Positions 33,382 to 42,445 of a stretch of 64,000 nucleotides of DNA are shown piece by piece. The notes below the pieces were generated by a model. The model did no database searches and was not told where the DNA came from. It worked only from the letters and a program-made list of their open reading frames with translations. Made by a program: the position numbers and the translations under genes. The stretch is taken from contig JAFSKG010000016.1 of assembly GCA_017449075.1 (NCBI GenBank), positions 1 to 64,000 on the forward strand, given 5' to 3'. Position 1 is the first letter of the stretch, and the number at the start of each line of letters is the position of its first letter. The stretch is from Lachnospiraceae bacterium (GTDB lineage Bacteria; Bacillota; Clostridia; Lachnospirales; Lachnospiraceae).

Positions 33382-35502
33382 ATGAGACGATTTATCACTG
33401 CAATTATTAATATAGTTTCAGCAATAATAGTAGTTGGAGCATTATCACTTCTTCATATGCAATACCCTGGTGAAGGTGCAGCTACAATCATGAAAGCTCC
33501 AACTTTTGAAAAATCGCCGGAATTTAACGATTTATTGCAAGAACGAATCAATAGTATATTTACATTAATTTCATTAAAAAACTGCTTTGAAACCAATAAT
33601 GAACTTAACTACAATTTAACCATTGCTGAATCAATTGATAAAAACAATGGAGTAAAAAAATGGACCATCAAAGACTGCCTCGACGAATCAAAAGACCACG
33701 GTCTATTTATTGATAAGAATTTTAATGTAAATACATTAATCAGCTCAAACACTAAACAGTTTTCTAAAAATGTAATATATAATTTTATGTTTAAGACTTA
33801 TCCTTCAACCTCTCGTACTGGTGCATCGACCGAAGAAGATTTCTTAACAGAGTTTATGTATACACTGGCAAAATATCACAAATGCAATTTCTTACTTGGA
33901 AGTAGTAATAGTAATTTTGGTTATAGAATTTCCTACTTTGATGAGTTTGACAATATCACTAATGAATATAGCAATACAAAACTTTCATCTAAAGAAATAC
34001 TTAATAGCAAAAACTTCATCTATATATCAAGCAAGGAGAATATAATAAGTTCAAATATTGACACTGTTGACTCTTCTATTCTCAAAAACGCAAAGGCAAA
34101 CAACCCTTTAATTGATAACTCATTTACACTCTACTGTTATGTAGACAATAAGTACCCAATAGACGATGAATTTAAAGCATCTTATGTAAATTATATTAGT
34201 GATAAGAATAATTGTGCTATTCTATTTACAACTATTGTATACGCATCGATTGTTTTTATTATTACTCTGTTACTCACCTTTATATTCATCCTATCTACAA
34301 AAAAGTCTGTAGACGAATCAGCGAGAATGCTGTATCAAATCCCTACAGAGTTTTATGTCGTTATTTATATTTTATTAGTAGTATCTCTATTCTTTGCAGC
34401 AAATAGATACTTGAATTCTGATAGGTTTATAGAATACGATATGAACCCAATAAAAACATATGTTTACGTGTTAATAATATACGTAACAACAATGATGCTT
34501 TTTACAATCTTTGCTGCAAAATTTTCAAATGATACTTTGATGCCTGTATCGCTCAATGCAATAAAAGAACACTCTGAGCAAGGAGATTCTTATCTCAATC
34601 CAGGTGTTTTGTTTTCCGTTATCTTCATACCTATAATACTTTTTATTTTCATTTCAGTATATTTAATTTACTTATTTACAATGCTGAGCGACTTAAGAAT
34701 CTTAATAGTAGGTATAGTAGTACTTATATCAACTATTGGTTTTGTATTGTATCTTCTCGCGCTCCACAATGCTTTTAACAAAGCTATAAAGGTTCAAGTA
34801 AAATCTAATGAGATGAGAACTTCACTTATAGCCAATGTATCACATGATATAAAAACTCCACTTACATCAATACTTAATTATACAAATCTTATTTCAGAAG
34901 AAATAAGTAACCCCTCTAAGCAAATGATAAAACGTCTTGAAGACTATTCAGAGACTATTATCAACAAATCTCATAGGTTAAATGATTTGATAAACGATTT
35001 GATATTTGACAGTAAAGTAACTTCTGGAAATGTAGAACTTGATATGGTAAAGCTTGATTTAAATGCTTTTATTACACAAGTAATTGCTGAGTTTAGTGGT
35101 AGACTAAATGAAATTGGTATAAAAACTGTATACAATAACTCTTCTGCTTCCAATGTATTTATCCTTGCAGATAGTTCTCAGTTATATAGAGTTTTTCAAA
35201 ATTTATTTTCAAACATTTACAAATATGCACTTGAAAAATCTAGAGTTTATATTGACTTAGAGTCAGTCAAGAGCAAGATAATAGTTACAATCAAAAATAT
35301 TCAAAAAGAAAAAATTGAAGTTGATCCAGATACATTGAAAGACAGATTTGTAAGAGGGAGCAAATCAAGAACAACAGAGGGATTTGGCTTAGGATTATCA
35401 ATCTCTGAAAATCTCATCAATTCAATGAATGGTAAACTTGAAATAATAAGTAATCGTGATTTATTTATTACTAAACTTACTTTCGTAGCATATGAAGAGT
35501 AA
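33382..35502 (+). CDS. Membrane sensor histidine kinase
   Basis: 706 residues. One N-terminal helix (about 7-25), a large outside sensor domain (about 30-275) without a domain I recognise, then about five membrane helices (280-470). The HisKA domain follows, with phospho-acceptor His488 in SHDIKTPLTS, then the ATPase domain with an N-box (FQNLFSNIYKYAL) and G-box (GFGLGLSISENLI). A ring of several helices after an outside domain is unusual for a classical two-helix kinase and suggests it also senses within the membrane. Partner of the adjacent response regulator; the ribosome binding site GGAGG lies in the end of that gene. Its stop overlaps the carboxypeptidase start by 11 nt. Confidence 0.92.
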   Translation: MRRFITAIINIVSAIIVVGALSLLHMQYPGEGAATIMKAPTFEKSPEFNDLLQERINSIFTLISLKNCFETNNELNYNLTIAESIDKNNGVKKWTIKDCLDESKDHGLFIDKNFNVNTLISSNTKQFSKNVIYNFMFKTYPSTSRTGASTEEDFLTEFMYTLAKYHKCNFLLGSSNSNFGYRISYFDEFDNITNEYSNTKLSSKEILNSKNFIYISSKENIISSNIDTVDSSILKNAKANNPLIDNSFTLYCYVDNKYPIDDEFKASYVNYISDKNNCAILFTTIVYASIVFIITLLLTFIFILSTKKSVDESARMLYQIPTEFYVVIYILLVVSLFFAANRYLNSDRFIEYDMNPIKTYVYVLIIYVTTMMLFTIFAAKFSNDTLMPVSLNAIKEHSEQGDSYLNPGVLFSVIFIPIILFIFISVYLIYLFTMLSDLRILIVGIVVLISTIGFVLYLLALHNAFNKAIKVQVKSNEMRTSLIANVSHDIKTPLTSILNYTNLISEEISNPSKQMIKRLEDYSETIINKSHRLNDLINDLIFDSKVTSGNVELDMVKLDLNAFITQVIAEFSGRLNEIGIKTVYNNSSASNVFILADSSQLYRVFQNLFSNIYKYALEKSRVYIDLESVKSKIIVTIKNIQKEKIEVDPDTLKDRFVRGSKSRTTEGFGLGLSISENLINSMNGKLEIISNRDLFITKLTFVAYEE

Positions 35503-36958
35503 AAAAATAATTTCAAAAATTTTATCAATTATTCTCGTCCTGCTATATACTATTCCTGTGAAAGCAGTGGCAACTTCTAGTAATATTACTAGTTGGCCAT
35601 ATTACGATAAAATAGTTGATGCAAAATCAGCCTTTGTGATGGATGCTAATTCATCCAAAGTTTTGTACTCTTTAAACCCAGACACTAAACTCTATCCCGC
35701 TTCTCTCGCCAAAATCATGACAGCTCTTATTGTTTTAGATAATGTAGGCGAAAACTATGATGACTTGGTTACATTTTCATACAATGCTGTCACAAGAGAT
35801 ATAGATAGACAGTCTGTTACAATTGGTGCGAGTGCTGGTGACCAATTATCAATAAAAGATTGCTTATATTCTCTACTGCTTCCATCAGCAAATGATGCAG
35901 CAAATGCTCTTGCAGAACATATCGCAGGATCTATTAATGATTTTGCTCTTCTTATGAATGAAAAAGCAAAAAATCTCGGGCTTAAGAATACTCACTTTGT
36001 AAACCCATCAGGATTACATGATGACAATCAATATACAACTGCACATGATATGGCAATAATACTTCAGTGTGCTTTAAATTACCCAATATTTGCCCAGATT
36101 TCTTCATCAGTATCTTACAAACATGCTCCAATAAGAAAGTACAAAGATCCAGAAAACTCAAATAACCAAGTTTTAAATACAACTAGCATCCTTGTACCAG
36201 GAAGTGGCTACTACTACAATGGAATAACCGCCGGCAAAACTGGGCACACTAAAACTGCTGGTTATAATCTTGCAGCAAGTGCTAGAAAGCATGGTATGAA
36301 TCTAATTTGTGTAGTTATGGGATGCGAAAAAGATAAGACTAGATATCAAGAAGCAAAGTCACTTTTTGACTTTCACTTTAATAATTACCAATCATTAAGT
36401 ATCAAGCAAACCGATCCTAGATTCTCTGAATCTATAAGTACTATATCAATAAATGATGTAAATCTAATAGATTCTCTAAATATAACTTGTGACGAATTCT
36501 ACCATATAACATTTCCAAATGGATCAGATTTAAATAAAGTCACATCCAAGATATCATATCAAGTTGATGACATATATAACAAATATGCTATTGGATATAT
36601 TGAATATTTCCTTGAAAATGAATTTATAGGGAAATGCACTCTAGAGGGAAGAAATATAGAAGCTGCCGATTCTATATACACAAATCACCTTAACTTAAGT
36701 AGCCAATTGAATGATGACGATAACTACAATAATGTTTCACACAACACTAATGCCAATAATGGAACATCAAATGCTTTGATATACAGGAATAATAACGGGA
36801 ACTTAGTTATATCTCAAACTCTAATTACTGTCATAGTTGTAATCATAGTTTTACTGCTCATTATTGCTTTTGTTTTAATAATATTTGCCTATGTATTCAA
36901 CAACGACAATCTATCTTATAACAAAATTAAATTTAAGCTTAAAAGAAGGTTCAGATAA
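35492..36958 (+). CDS. D-alanyl-D-alanine carboxypeptidase (class A low-molecular-weight PBP)
   Basis: Trims the terminal D-Ala from peptidoglycan stem peptides. The signal peptide (1-26) is followed by the serine peptidase domain with the three active-site motifs: S71-L-A-K74, SAN in LLLPSAND, and KTG in ITAGKTGHTKT. A C-terminal beta-rich region follows (about 310-400), then an Asn-rich linker and a membrane helix near 440-465 with a basic end. This is the DacF/DacC layout, but anchored by a full helix rather than an amphipathic one. It shares 11 nt with the kinase gene. tRNA-Arg(CCT) lies 6 nt after its stop. Confidence 0.93.
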   Translation: MKSKKIISKILSIILVLLYTIPVKAVATSSNITSWPYYDKIVDAKSAFVMDANSSKVLYSLNPDTKLYPASLAKIMTALIVLDNVGENYDDLVTFSYNAVTRDIDRQSVTIGASAGDQLSIKDCLYSLLLPSANDAANALAEHIAGSINDFALLMNEKAKNLGLKNTHFVNPSGLHDDNQYTTAHDMAIILQCALNYPIFAQISSSVSYKHAPIRKYKDPENSNNQVLNTTSILVPGSGYYYNGITAGKTGHTKTAGYNLAASARKHGMNLICVVMGCEKDKTRYQEAKSLFDFHFNNYQSLSIKQTDPRFSESISTISINDVNLIDSLNITCDEFYHITFPNGSDLNKVTSKISYQVDDIYNKYAIGYIEYFLENEFIGKCTLEGRNIEAADSIYTNHLNLSSQLNDDDNYNNVSHNTNANNGTSNALIYRNNNGNLVISQTLITVIVVIIVLLLIIAFVLIIFAYVFNNDNLSYNKIKFKLKRRFR

Positions 36959-36964
36959 TAATAT

Positions 36965-37038
36965 GTCCTTGTACCTCAGTAGGATAGAGGGTCCGCCTCC
37001 TAAGCGGAATGCCGGCGGTTCGACTCCGTCCAAGGACG
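36965..37038 (+). tRNA. tRNA-Arg(CCT)
   Basis: 74 nt. Acceptor stem GTCCTTG/CAAGGAC with discriminator G; D-arm TACCTCAGTAGGATAGAGG; anticodon stem TCCGC/GCGGA with loop CTCCTAA (anticodon CCT, reads AGG); T-arm GGCGG-TTCGACT-CCGTC. No encoded CCA. It lies 6 nt past the carboxypeptidase stop with no separate promoter and is followed by a terminator, so it is probably the last part of that operon. Confidence 0.95.
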
Positions 37039-37044
37039 AACACT

Positions 37045-37075
37045 AAAAAACACTACCAATAGGTAGTGTTTTTTT
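37045..37075. terminator. Bidirectional terminator after tRNA-Arg and rsmF
   Basis: Stem AACACTACC/GGTAGTGTT (37049-37057 with 37062-37070) with loop AATA, flanked by A-run and T-run so it works on both strands. It ends the plus-strand carboxypeptidase-tRNA unit, and on the minus strand it overlaps the rsmF stop codon. Confidence 0.9.
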
Positions 37076-38288
37076 AATTGTTTCTAAGTCCCTTCGGATA
37101 ATGATTTTTGAGTATTCCATTTGAATATTTTGCAAGACCGAGACCGAGATTTTTATATGTAATTCTACAATAACCATTAAAATCTAAATCATTCTTCAAT
37201 GTTTCACCCCGCAAATAATTTACAACCTCTTCATCATTCAGGTCTACAGTATTTTCAAATACTATTTCTTCAACATGTGTAGATGCATGTGTAGGTACTT
37301 TCATTTTGCCTTCATATGTAAACTCTTCAGTTCCATTTCTAAGCACGTTCAAGCCCTTCAAACTATTTATATTAAAATGATTTTTTATATATATATCATC
37401 TTTATTACCTTTTTTCAATATGGCAAAAAATTGACCTTCACCTATAGAATTATGCGGATAGTTCTTTTCCATCTTAATCAAATTCAAATCACTATATTTA
37501 TCCAATAAATAACTAACTACTTCTTCATCTTCTTCTTTTGAAAACGTACAAGTACTATATATAATCATTCCACCCACTTTCAGCATCTTATAAGCATCTT
37601 CAACTAATTTTTTTTGAATCTTTGACATTGATTCCACAAGTTTTATGCTCCATTGCATTCTTGCCTCTTCACTTTTTCTAAACATTCCTTCACCGCTGCA
37701 AGGTGCATCTACGATTACTTTATCAAAGTATTCTCCAAATCTATTTACAAGATTCTCCGAGTTAGAACATACTACGGCAACATTATCAATTCCAAGCCTT
37801 TCAACATTTGATGAAAGAACCTTTGCTCTACTATAATCAATTTCATTTGAAATCAAAAAACCACCAGCCTTTTTATCAAGTGAAAACAGTATTTCTGCAG
37901 TTTTGCCACCTGGGCTTGCACATAAATCAAGAACTTGATCATCCTTCTCAATATTCACATCATATAGTACTTTTGATGCACAAGGTTCCTGTATGTAGTA
38001 TAGACCAACATGATATAGTGGGTCTTTTCCCGGGTAAACACCACTGCTAGCAAGTTTAATTTTATTATATACAATATAAGCAAAATTATTATTTTCAAAG
38101 ATCAATTTTGCATTAAACTTATTGATTATATAATTCAAATCAATTGTTGACTTAGCTAATTTATGCAAATTAATCACAAGCCCATGTTGCTCATCTTGTT
38201 TTAAAGAATTAAGATAGTCATTATACTCATTTTCAGGCAATTCGGCTTTAATTCTTTCTAAAAATTCTTTTTTTAATTCTATAGCCAT
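37074..38288 (-). CDS. RsmF/NOL1-NOP2-sun-family rRNA cytosine-C5 methyltransferase
   Basis: 404 residues. The SAM-binding loop is in VLDLCASPGGKTAEIL (about 105-120). The two catalytic Cys are in VDAPCSGEGMFRK and IYSTCTFSKEEDEEV, the hallmarks of RNA m5C enzymes. The C-terminal part (about 290-404) is a small RNA-binding domain seen in RsmF-type proteins. Likely modifies 16S rRNA at a cytosine equivalent to 1407. It has no Shine-Dalgarno sequence before the ATG; a weak TATTTT 6 nt upstream could again make the mRNA leaderless, but it overlaps the upstream terminator and is not convincing. Confidence 0.88.
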   Translation of the reverse strand: MAIELKKEFLERIKAELPENEYNDYLNSLKQDEQHGLVINLHKLAKSTIDLNYIINKFNAKLIFENNNFAYIVYNKIKLASSGVYPGKDPLYHVGLYYIQEPCASKVLYDVNIEKDDQVLDLCASPGGKTAEILFSLDKKAGGFLISNEIDYSRAKVLSSNVERLGIDNVAVVCSNSENLVNRFGEYFDKVIVDAPCSGEGMFRKSEEARMQWSIKLVESMSKIQKKLVEDAYKMLKVGGMIIYSTCTFSKEEDEEVVSYLLDKYSDLNLIKMEKNYPHNSIGEGQFFAILKKGNKDDIYIKNHFNINSLKGLNVLRNGTEEFTYEGKMKVPTHASTHVEEIVFENTVDLNDEEVVNYLRGETLKNDLDFNGYCRITYKNLGLGLAKYSNGILKNHYPKGLRNN

Positions 38289-38312
38289 GATACTAAAATA
38301 TCAAAAGAGCAC

Positions 38313-38339
38313 AAAAAAAGCAAGACCAAAGTCTTGCTT
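38313..38339 (-). terminator. Terminator of the histone-like gene
   Basis: Minus strand: stem AAGCAAGAC/GTCTTGCTT with loop TTTG, then TTTTTTTG. It lies 17 nt past the stop codon of the Lys-rich protein gene. Confidence 0.92.
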
Positions 38340-38355
38340 ATTTTTCAAACAGCAA

Positions 38356-38697
38356 TTATTTCTTCTTTGCTGTTTTCTTAGCAACTTTTTTAGCCACTTT
38401 CTTAACTGCTTTCTTAACTGCTTTCTTTACAGTCTTCTTAACTGCTTTCTTAACAGCTTTCTTAGCTGGCTTCTTAGCTACTTTCTTTGTTGCTTTTTTT
38501 ACTACCATTTTCTTTACCTTCTTCGCTTTATTTGTTGTAGCTTTCTTCTTTGCTACAGATTTTTTAGCAGCTTTTGCTGCGGGTTTCTTTGATGAAGACT
38601 TACTCGCAGGAGCTTTCTCCTTGCCCTCTGCAGAAATTCCTGCAAATATCATTTCAAAAGCTTTCTGTAACTCTGACATGTTATATCCACTATCCAT
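38356..38697 (-). CDS. Histone H1-like Lys/Ala-rich DNA-binding protein
   Basis: 113 residues. The first 26 (MDSGYNMSELQKAFEMIFAGISAEGK) form a possible amphipathic helix. The rest is about half Lys, with Ala, Val and Thr, arranged as KKAV/KKVA four-residue repeats from about residue 70 to the end. This is the composition of eukaryotic H1 tails and of bacterial H1-like proteins (Hc1, AlgP-type). It should bind DNA or RNA without sequence preference and affect nucleoid packing. It has an almost perfect promoter, an AGGAGG site and its own terminator, so it should be strongly expressed from a one-gene unit. The repetitive DNA (12-bp units) makes the length prone to change. Confidence 0.85.
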   Translation of the reverse strand: MDSGYNMSELQKAFEMIFAGISAEGKEKAPASKSSSKKPAAKAAKKSVAKKKATTNKAKKVKKMVVKKATKKVAKKPAKKAVKKAVKKTVKKAVKKAVKKVAKKVAKKTAKKK

Positions 38698-38726
38698 ATT
38701 TTCCTCCTACGATAACTTATATATGA

Positions 38727-38754
38727 ATTATAGCAAAAAATTATTATTTGTCAA
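38727..38754 (-). promoter_or_regulatory. Near-consensus promoter of the histone-like gene
   Basis: Minus strand: perfect -35 TTGACA (38754-38749), 16-bp spacer, extended perfect -10 TGC-TATAAT (-10 at 38732-38727). It is the strongest promoter match I found in the window. Confidence 0.88.
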
Positions 38755-38775
38755 TAAAAACAGTAAAAATTTTTA

Positions 38776-39699
38776 TTATTTTTTTCTTACGAATTCTACA
38801 TTCTTCTGAGCCCTAAACCATGTCATCTGCCTCTTTGCATAATTCCTACTATGCTGTTTTATTAAGTCAACTATCAGTTTGAGTTTATTCTTGGAGTCTT
38901 GGTCAAGATCATTTACATTTTCAATAACATCTCTCTCTTTACAAAAATCATATAGTTCACTATATCCTATACTCTTCATTGAGTTAAGATCCTTATCTAA
39001 ACCCATGTCTATAAGTGCTTTTACTTCTTTAAGTAAGCCATTTTCTATCATCATATCAACTCTTTTGTTAATTCTATCGTATAACTCTTCTCTATCCATC
39101 TCAAGGACATAAAAATCAAAGTCATATTTACTTTCTTTTTCATTTTCTTCTCTATTATGCTTTGATATAGGTATATTATGTAGTTTATAAAACTCTATTG
39201 CTCGTATAACCCTTCTCTCATTATTCTTTGGTATTTTTATAGCAGATTCAGGGTCTATTTTTTGCAATTCACCATATAAACTATCTATTCCTTCTTTTTC
39301 CAGTCTTTCATATAACTCTTCTCTTATCTTTGAAGTTTCATCATCATCTTCGTATAAAAAATCTGTATCGTACAAAACTGCTTTAATATAGAATCCTGTG
39401 CCCCCAACTAGAATTGGCAGTTTCCCTTTTTTATAAATTATATCAATATATTTATTTGCTAATTCTTTAAATTCTTTTACATTTAAATTAACTGTAGGCA
39501 TTACCTCGTCAATCATATAATGAGGTACTAATTGTAATTCTTCTCTTGTTGGTTTCGCAGTTCCTATATCTAGATATTTATATACTTGCATAGAGTCAAG
39601 AGAAACAATCTCTCCATTATGAGCCAATGCATAATCAATAGCATATTTTGTTTTCCCGACTGCAGTAGGACCTGCTATAACAACTAACTTATTCTTCAC
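38776..39699 (-). CDS. miaA: tRNA dimethylallyltransferase
   Basis: Adds a dimethylallyl group to A37 of tRNAs that read codons starting with U, including the tRNA-Leu(CAA) encoded here. P-loop GPTAVGKT at 9-16, then the substrate-binding DSMQVYKYLDIGTAKPT (about 35-51) and LPILVGGTGFYIKAVL (about 95-110). The C-terminal segment has RQMTWFR. Length of 307 is normal. It overlaps ispG by 4 nt (ATGA type), which is notable because ispG makes the isoprenoid precursor route that supplies its substrate. Confidence 0.96.
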   Translation of the reverse strand: MKNKLVVIAGPTAVGKTKYAIDYALAHNGEIVSLDSMQVYKYLDIGTAKPTREELQLVPHYMIDEVMPTVNLNVKEFKELANKYIDIIYKKGKLPILVGGTGFYIKAVLYDTDFLYEDDDETSKIREELYERLEKEGIDSLYGELQKIDPESAIKIPKNNERRVIRAIEFYKLHNIPISKHNREENEKESKYDFDFYVLEMDREELYDRINKRVDMMIENGLLKEVKALIDMGLDKDLNSMKSIGYSELYDFCKERDVIENVNDLDQDSKNKLKLIVDLIKQHSRNYAKRQMTWFRAQKNVEFVRKK

Positions 39700-40787
39700 T
39701 TCAAATCCTTTTCAATCTCACTCAAAAGTATGTCAACTATTTTCTTTTCACTTATCTTTTTAACAATCTTGCCTTTTTTAAATAGTACAGCCTCACCATT
39801 GCCACCTGCAATTCCTATATCAGACTCTTTTGCCTCACCAGGTCCATTGACCACACATCCCATTACTGCTACCTTATAATGTTTCTTTCTAGACTTTTTC
39901 ATCAGCATTTCAAATTTTTCAGAGTTCAAACTATTCTCTATTTTATCTGCAATTTCAACAATGTTTATATTTGTCCTTGCACAAGTTGGACAAGAAACTA
40001 TTTCTATTCCACCATTTCTTAATCCAAGTGTCTCAAGAATTTTTTTCGCAGAATATATTTCTTCCACAGGGTCACCAGTAAGGCTAACTCTCATTGTATC
40101 CCCAAGACCATCATAAAGAAGTATTCCAAGTCCAACACTTGATTTAATATTACCAGATTTGACAGTTCCAGCCTCAGTAATACCTATATGAAGTGGATAA
40201 TCGTATTTTTTTGCAAAAAGTCTATAAGCATCTATCGCCATCAATACATTTGATGACTTAATAGAAACTACAATATTATTAAAATTGAATTTTTCAAGTA
40301 ATTTAATATTTTCACTGGCTGACTCTACTAAACCTTTGGCAGTAACCTTTCCACCATTTTTCTCTAGTATTTTTTTACTTAAAGAGCCGCTATTTACACC
40401 TATCCTTATAGGAATATGTTTCTTTTTACAAATGTCTACAACTTTTTTTACATTGTTAATCGAACCAATATTTCCAGGATTTATCCTTATCTTATCTATC
40501 CCCCTCTCTGCTGCCATTATAGCCAAACGATAATCAAAATGTATATCGGCAACTAAAGGAATATGAATTTCTTTTTTTATTTTTTCTATAGCAAATGCGC
40601 TCTTTTCATCTGGCACACTTACCCTTACTAATTCACACCCAGCCTTTTCCAACAAAAGTATTTGTTTTACAGTATTTTGTACATCATAAGTTTTAGTATT
40701 ACACATTGACTGTATAACTACATTCTTACTATGTCCAATACTTATATTGCCTACTTTAACTTTTTTTGTTTCTTCTCTCTTTCGCAC
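39696..40787 (-). CDS. ispG: 4-hydroxy-3-methylbut-2-en-1-yl diphosphate synthase (flavodoxin type)
   Basis: Iron-sulfur enzyme of the MEP isoprenoid pathway. The N-terminal barrel carries QSMCNTKTYD and RINPGNIG. The C-terminal [4Fe-4S] ligands are in SCPTCAR and MGCVVNGPGEAKESDIGIAGG, with the conserved Glu in GPGEA. Length of 363 is the usual bacterial form. The start is GTG at 40787 inside the 3' end of uvrC (37-nt overlap), with AAGGA about 10 bases before it. ispF of the same pathway is at 46.5 kb. Confidence 0.95.
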   Translation of the reverse strand: MRKREETKKVKVGNISIGHSKNVVIQSMCNTKTYDVQNTVKQILLLEKAGCELVRVSVPDEKSAFAIEKIKKEIHIPLVADIHFDYRLAIMAAERGIDKIRINPGNIGSINNVKKVVDICKKKHIPIRIGVNSGSLSKKILEKNGGKVTAKGLVESASENIKLLEKFNFNNIVVSIKSSNVLMAIDAYRLFAKKYDYPLHIGITEAGTVKSGNIKSSVGLGILLYDGLGDTMRVSLTGDPVEEIYSAKKILETLGLRNGGIEIVSCPTCARTNINIVEIADKIENSLNSEKFEMLMKKSRKKHYKVAVMGCVVNGPGEAKESDIGIAGGNGEAVLFKKGKIVKKISEKKIVDILLSEIEKDLK

Positions 40788-42445
40788 GATAACATTTCCT
40801 TACTTCTAAGTGATCTATGATACTCTATTGCAAATCTATGCGTCTCATCTTGGATCTTGGTTATAAATTTAAATAATTCTTTATATCCATGTAAATCTAT
40901 TTCAACGCCATTATATACAAGCCCTCTTGTCCTATGATTATCATCTTTTACCATGCCTATAACTGGTATGTCAATTTGATACTTTCCTAAAACCTCTTCA
41001 ACTACATTTACTTGTCCTAACCCACCATCTATAAGAAAAATTGATGGTAATTTGTTAAATTTTGCATCAGCACTTACGAATCTCTCTATTCTTCTCGTAA
41101 TGACTTCTGTCATAGATGCATAGTCATCTGGCCCTACTACTGTCTTTATCTTAAACTTTCTGTAATCATTCTTCTTAAATCCCTTGCCTTCCCATACGAC
41201 CATAGATGCTACATTTAAAACACCTGATGTGTTGGAAATATCATATGATTCAAGCCTTACGACCTCATCAATTCCGGTAATTTTCTTTAAATCATCATAG
41301 GCTATAGCAAGTTCTTTCTCTTCTCTCACATATTTTGCCACTTTTTGGTCATACTGAATCTTGGCATTTAGTGATGCAAGTTTTACCAACTTATCTTTAG
41401 AACCCTTTTTAGGAGTAACTAACCTACATTTTTTCTTATCTCGTGACAGCCATTCATCAAAAAGTTCTTTTTCTTCAAGTTCTACAGGAATCCATATTTC
41501 TTTCGGCAAAAAAAATGTCTCATTATAATACTGCTTTATAAAACTTGATATTATCTCAGAATCTGTATCATTCTCATCTATATTAACTATGTTTGTATTT
41601 CTATCTATAATATTTCCATCTCGAACTTCAAATATTTGTATCATGGCAATGTCTTTTTCTCTATACATGCCCACAATGTCTTTGTCGAACTCTTCTTTGC
41701 TATCAATCTTTTGCTTTTCTGTGATGTCATTTATTGTTGCAATCTTATCACGATAAACTGCTGCTTCTTCATAATTTTCACTATCAGAACACTTTTTCAT
41801 TTTCTGCTCTAGTTCTTTCACTATAGCTTTTGTATTTCCACTTAGGAAGTCCTTTACTTCATTGACTTCTTTCATATATTCCGCATCATCGCGATTGATA
41901 CATGGAGCGTTGCACATTTTTAGATGATAGTATAGACATGTCTTATACTTATTCTTATTTGGATTTGACAAATCAAGTTTGCAAAGTCTAAGTTTATAGT
42001 TTTCTTTTATATAATCTAGTGCCTCTTTAACTATGCCTCCAGACATATATGGTCCAAAATAAGTCGCTTTGTCCTTTGACTTCCTATGAACCATAAAAAC
42101 TCTAGGGAATGCTTCATCAGTTGTAATCTTTATATAAGGATAATTTTTATCATCCTTTAGTAAAGTGTTATACCTTGGTCTATACTCTTTTATAAAATTA
42201 GATTCTAGTATTAAACTCTCTAATTCGTTATCCACTACTACATATTCAAAATACTCTATATTTGAAACCATCTGTTCGATTTTTGATGTTTTGTGGTACG
42301 AATCAGAAAAATATTGTTTAACTCTATTTTTTAAATTTTTTGCTTTACCTACATAAATAACTTCTCCATCAAACTTATGCATAAGATACACACCTGGAGA
42401 ATTGGGCAATTTTTTTAACTCATTTTCAATATTGAAATCTGACAT
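40751..42445 (-). CDS. uvrC: UvrABC system protein C, lacking the C-terminal HhH domain
   Basis: Nuclease of nucleotide excision repair. GIY-YIG domain at about 12-95 (SPGVYLMHK...VIYVGKAKNLKNRVKQYF), UVR segment near 200-235, and the RNase H-like 5' nuclease with RLESYDISNTSG, FLIDGGLGQVN and THRFAIEYHR (His about 536). Normally the chain then continues with LD-I-GIGPKRR and a tandem helix-hairpin-helix; here it ends about 25 residues after the His with a Lys-rich tail (SCEREKKQKKLK). I see no HhH sequence in other frames downstream, where ispG begins. The 564 residues are short for the family. The ATG at 42445 overlaps the upstream stop as TAATG. Confidence 0.93.
   Translation of the reverse strand: MSDFNIENELKKLPNSPGVYLMHKFDGEVIYVGKAKNLKNRVKQYFSDSYHKTSKIEQMVSNIEYFEYVVVDNELESLILESNFIKEYRPRYNTLLKDDKNYPYIKITTDEAFPRVFMVHRKSKDKATYFGPYMSGGIVKEALDYIKENYKLRLCKLDLSNPNKNKYKTCLYYHLKMCNAPCINRDDAEYMKEVNEVKDFLSGNTKAIVKELEQKMKKCSDSENYEEAAVYRDKIATINDITEKQKIDSKEEFDKDIVGMYREKDIAMIQIFEVRDGNIIDRNTNIVNIDENDTDSEIISSFIKQYYNETFFLPKEIWIPVELEEKELFDEWLSRDKKKCRLVTPKKGSKDKLVKLASLNAKIQYDQKVAKYVREEKELAIAYDDLKKITGIDEVVRLESYDISNTSGVLNVASMVVWEGKGFKKNDYRKFKIKTVVGPDDYASMTEVITRRIERFVSADAKFNKLPSIFLIDGGLGQVNVVEEVLGKYQIDIPVIGMVKDDNHRTRGLVYNGVEIDLHGYKELFKFITKIQDETHRFAIEYHRSLRSKEMLSCEREKKQKKLK

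Noticed and set aside
38380..38500. Short tandem repeats that could suggest a CRISPR or satellite
   Set aside because: They are the codons of the Lys-rich tail of the histone-like protein (12-bp units), with no spacers.
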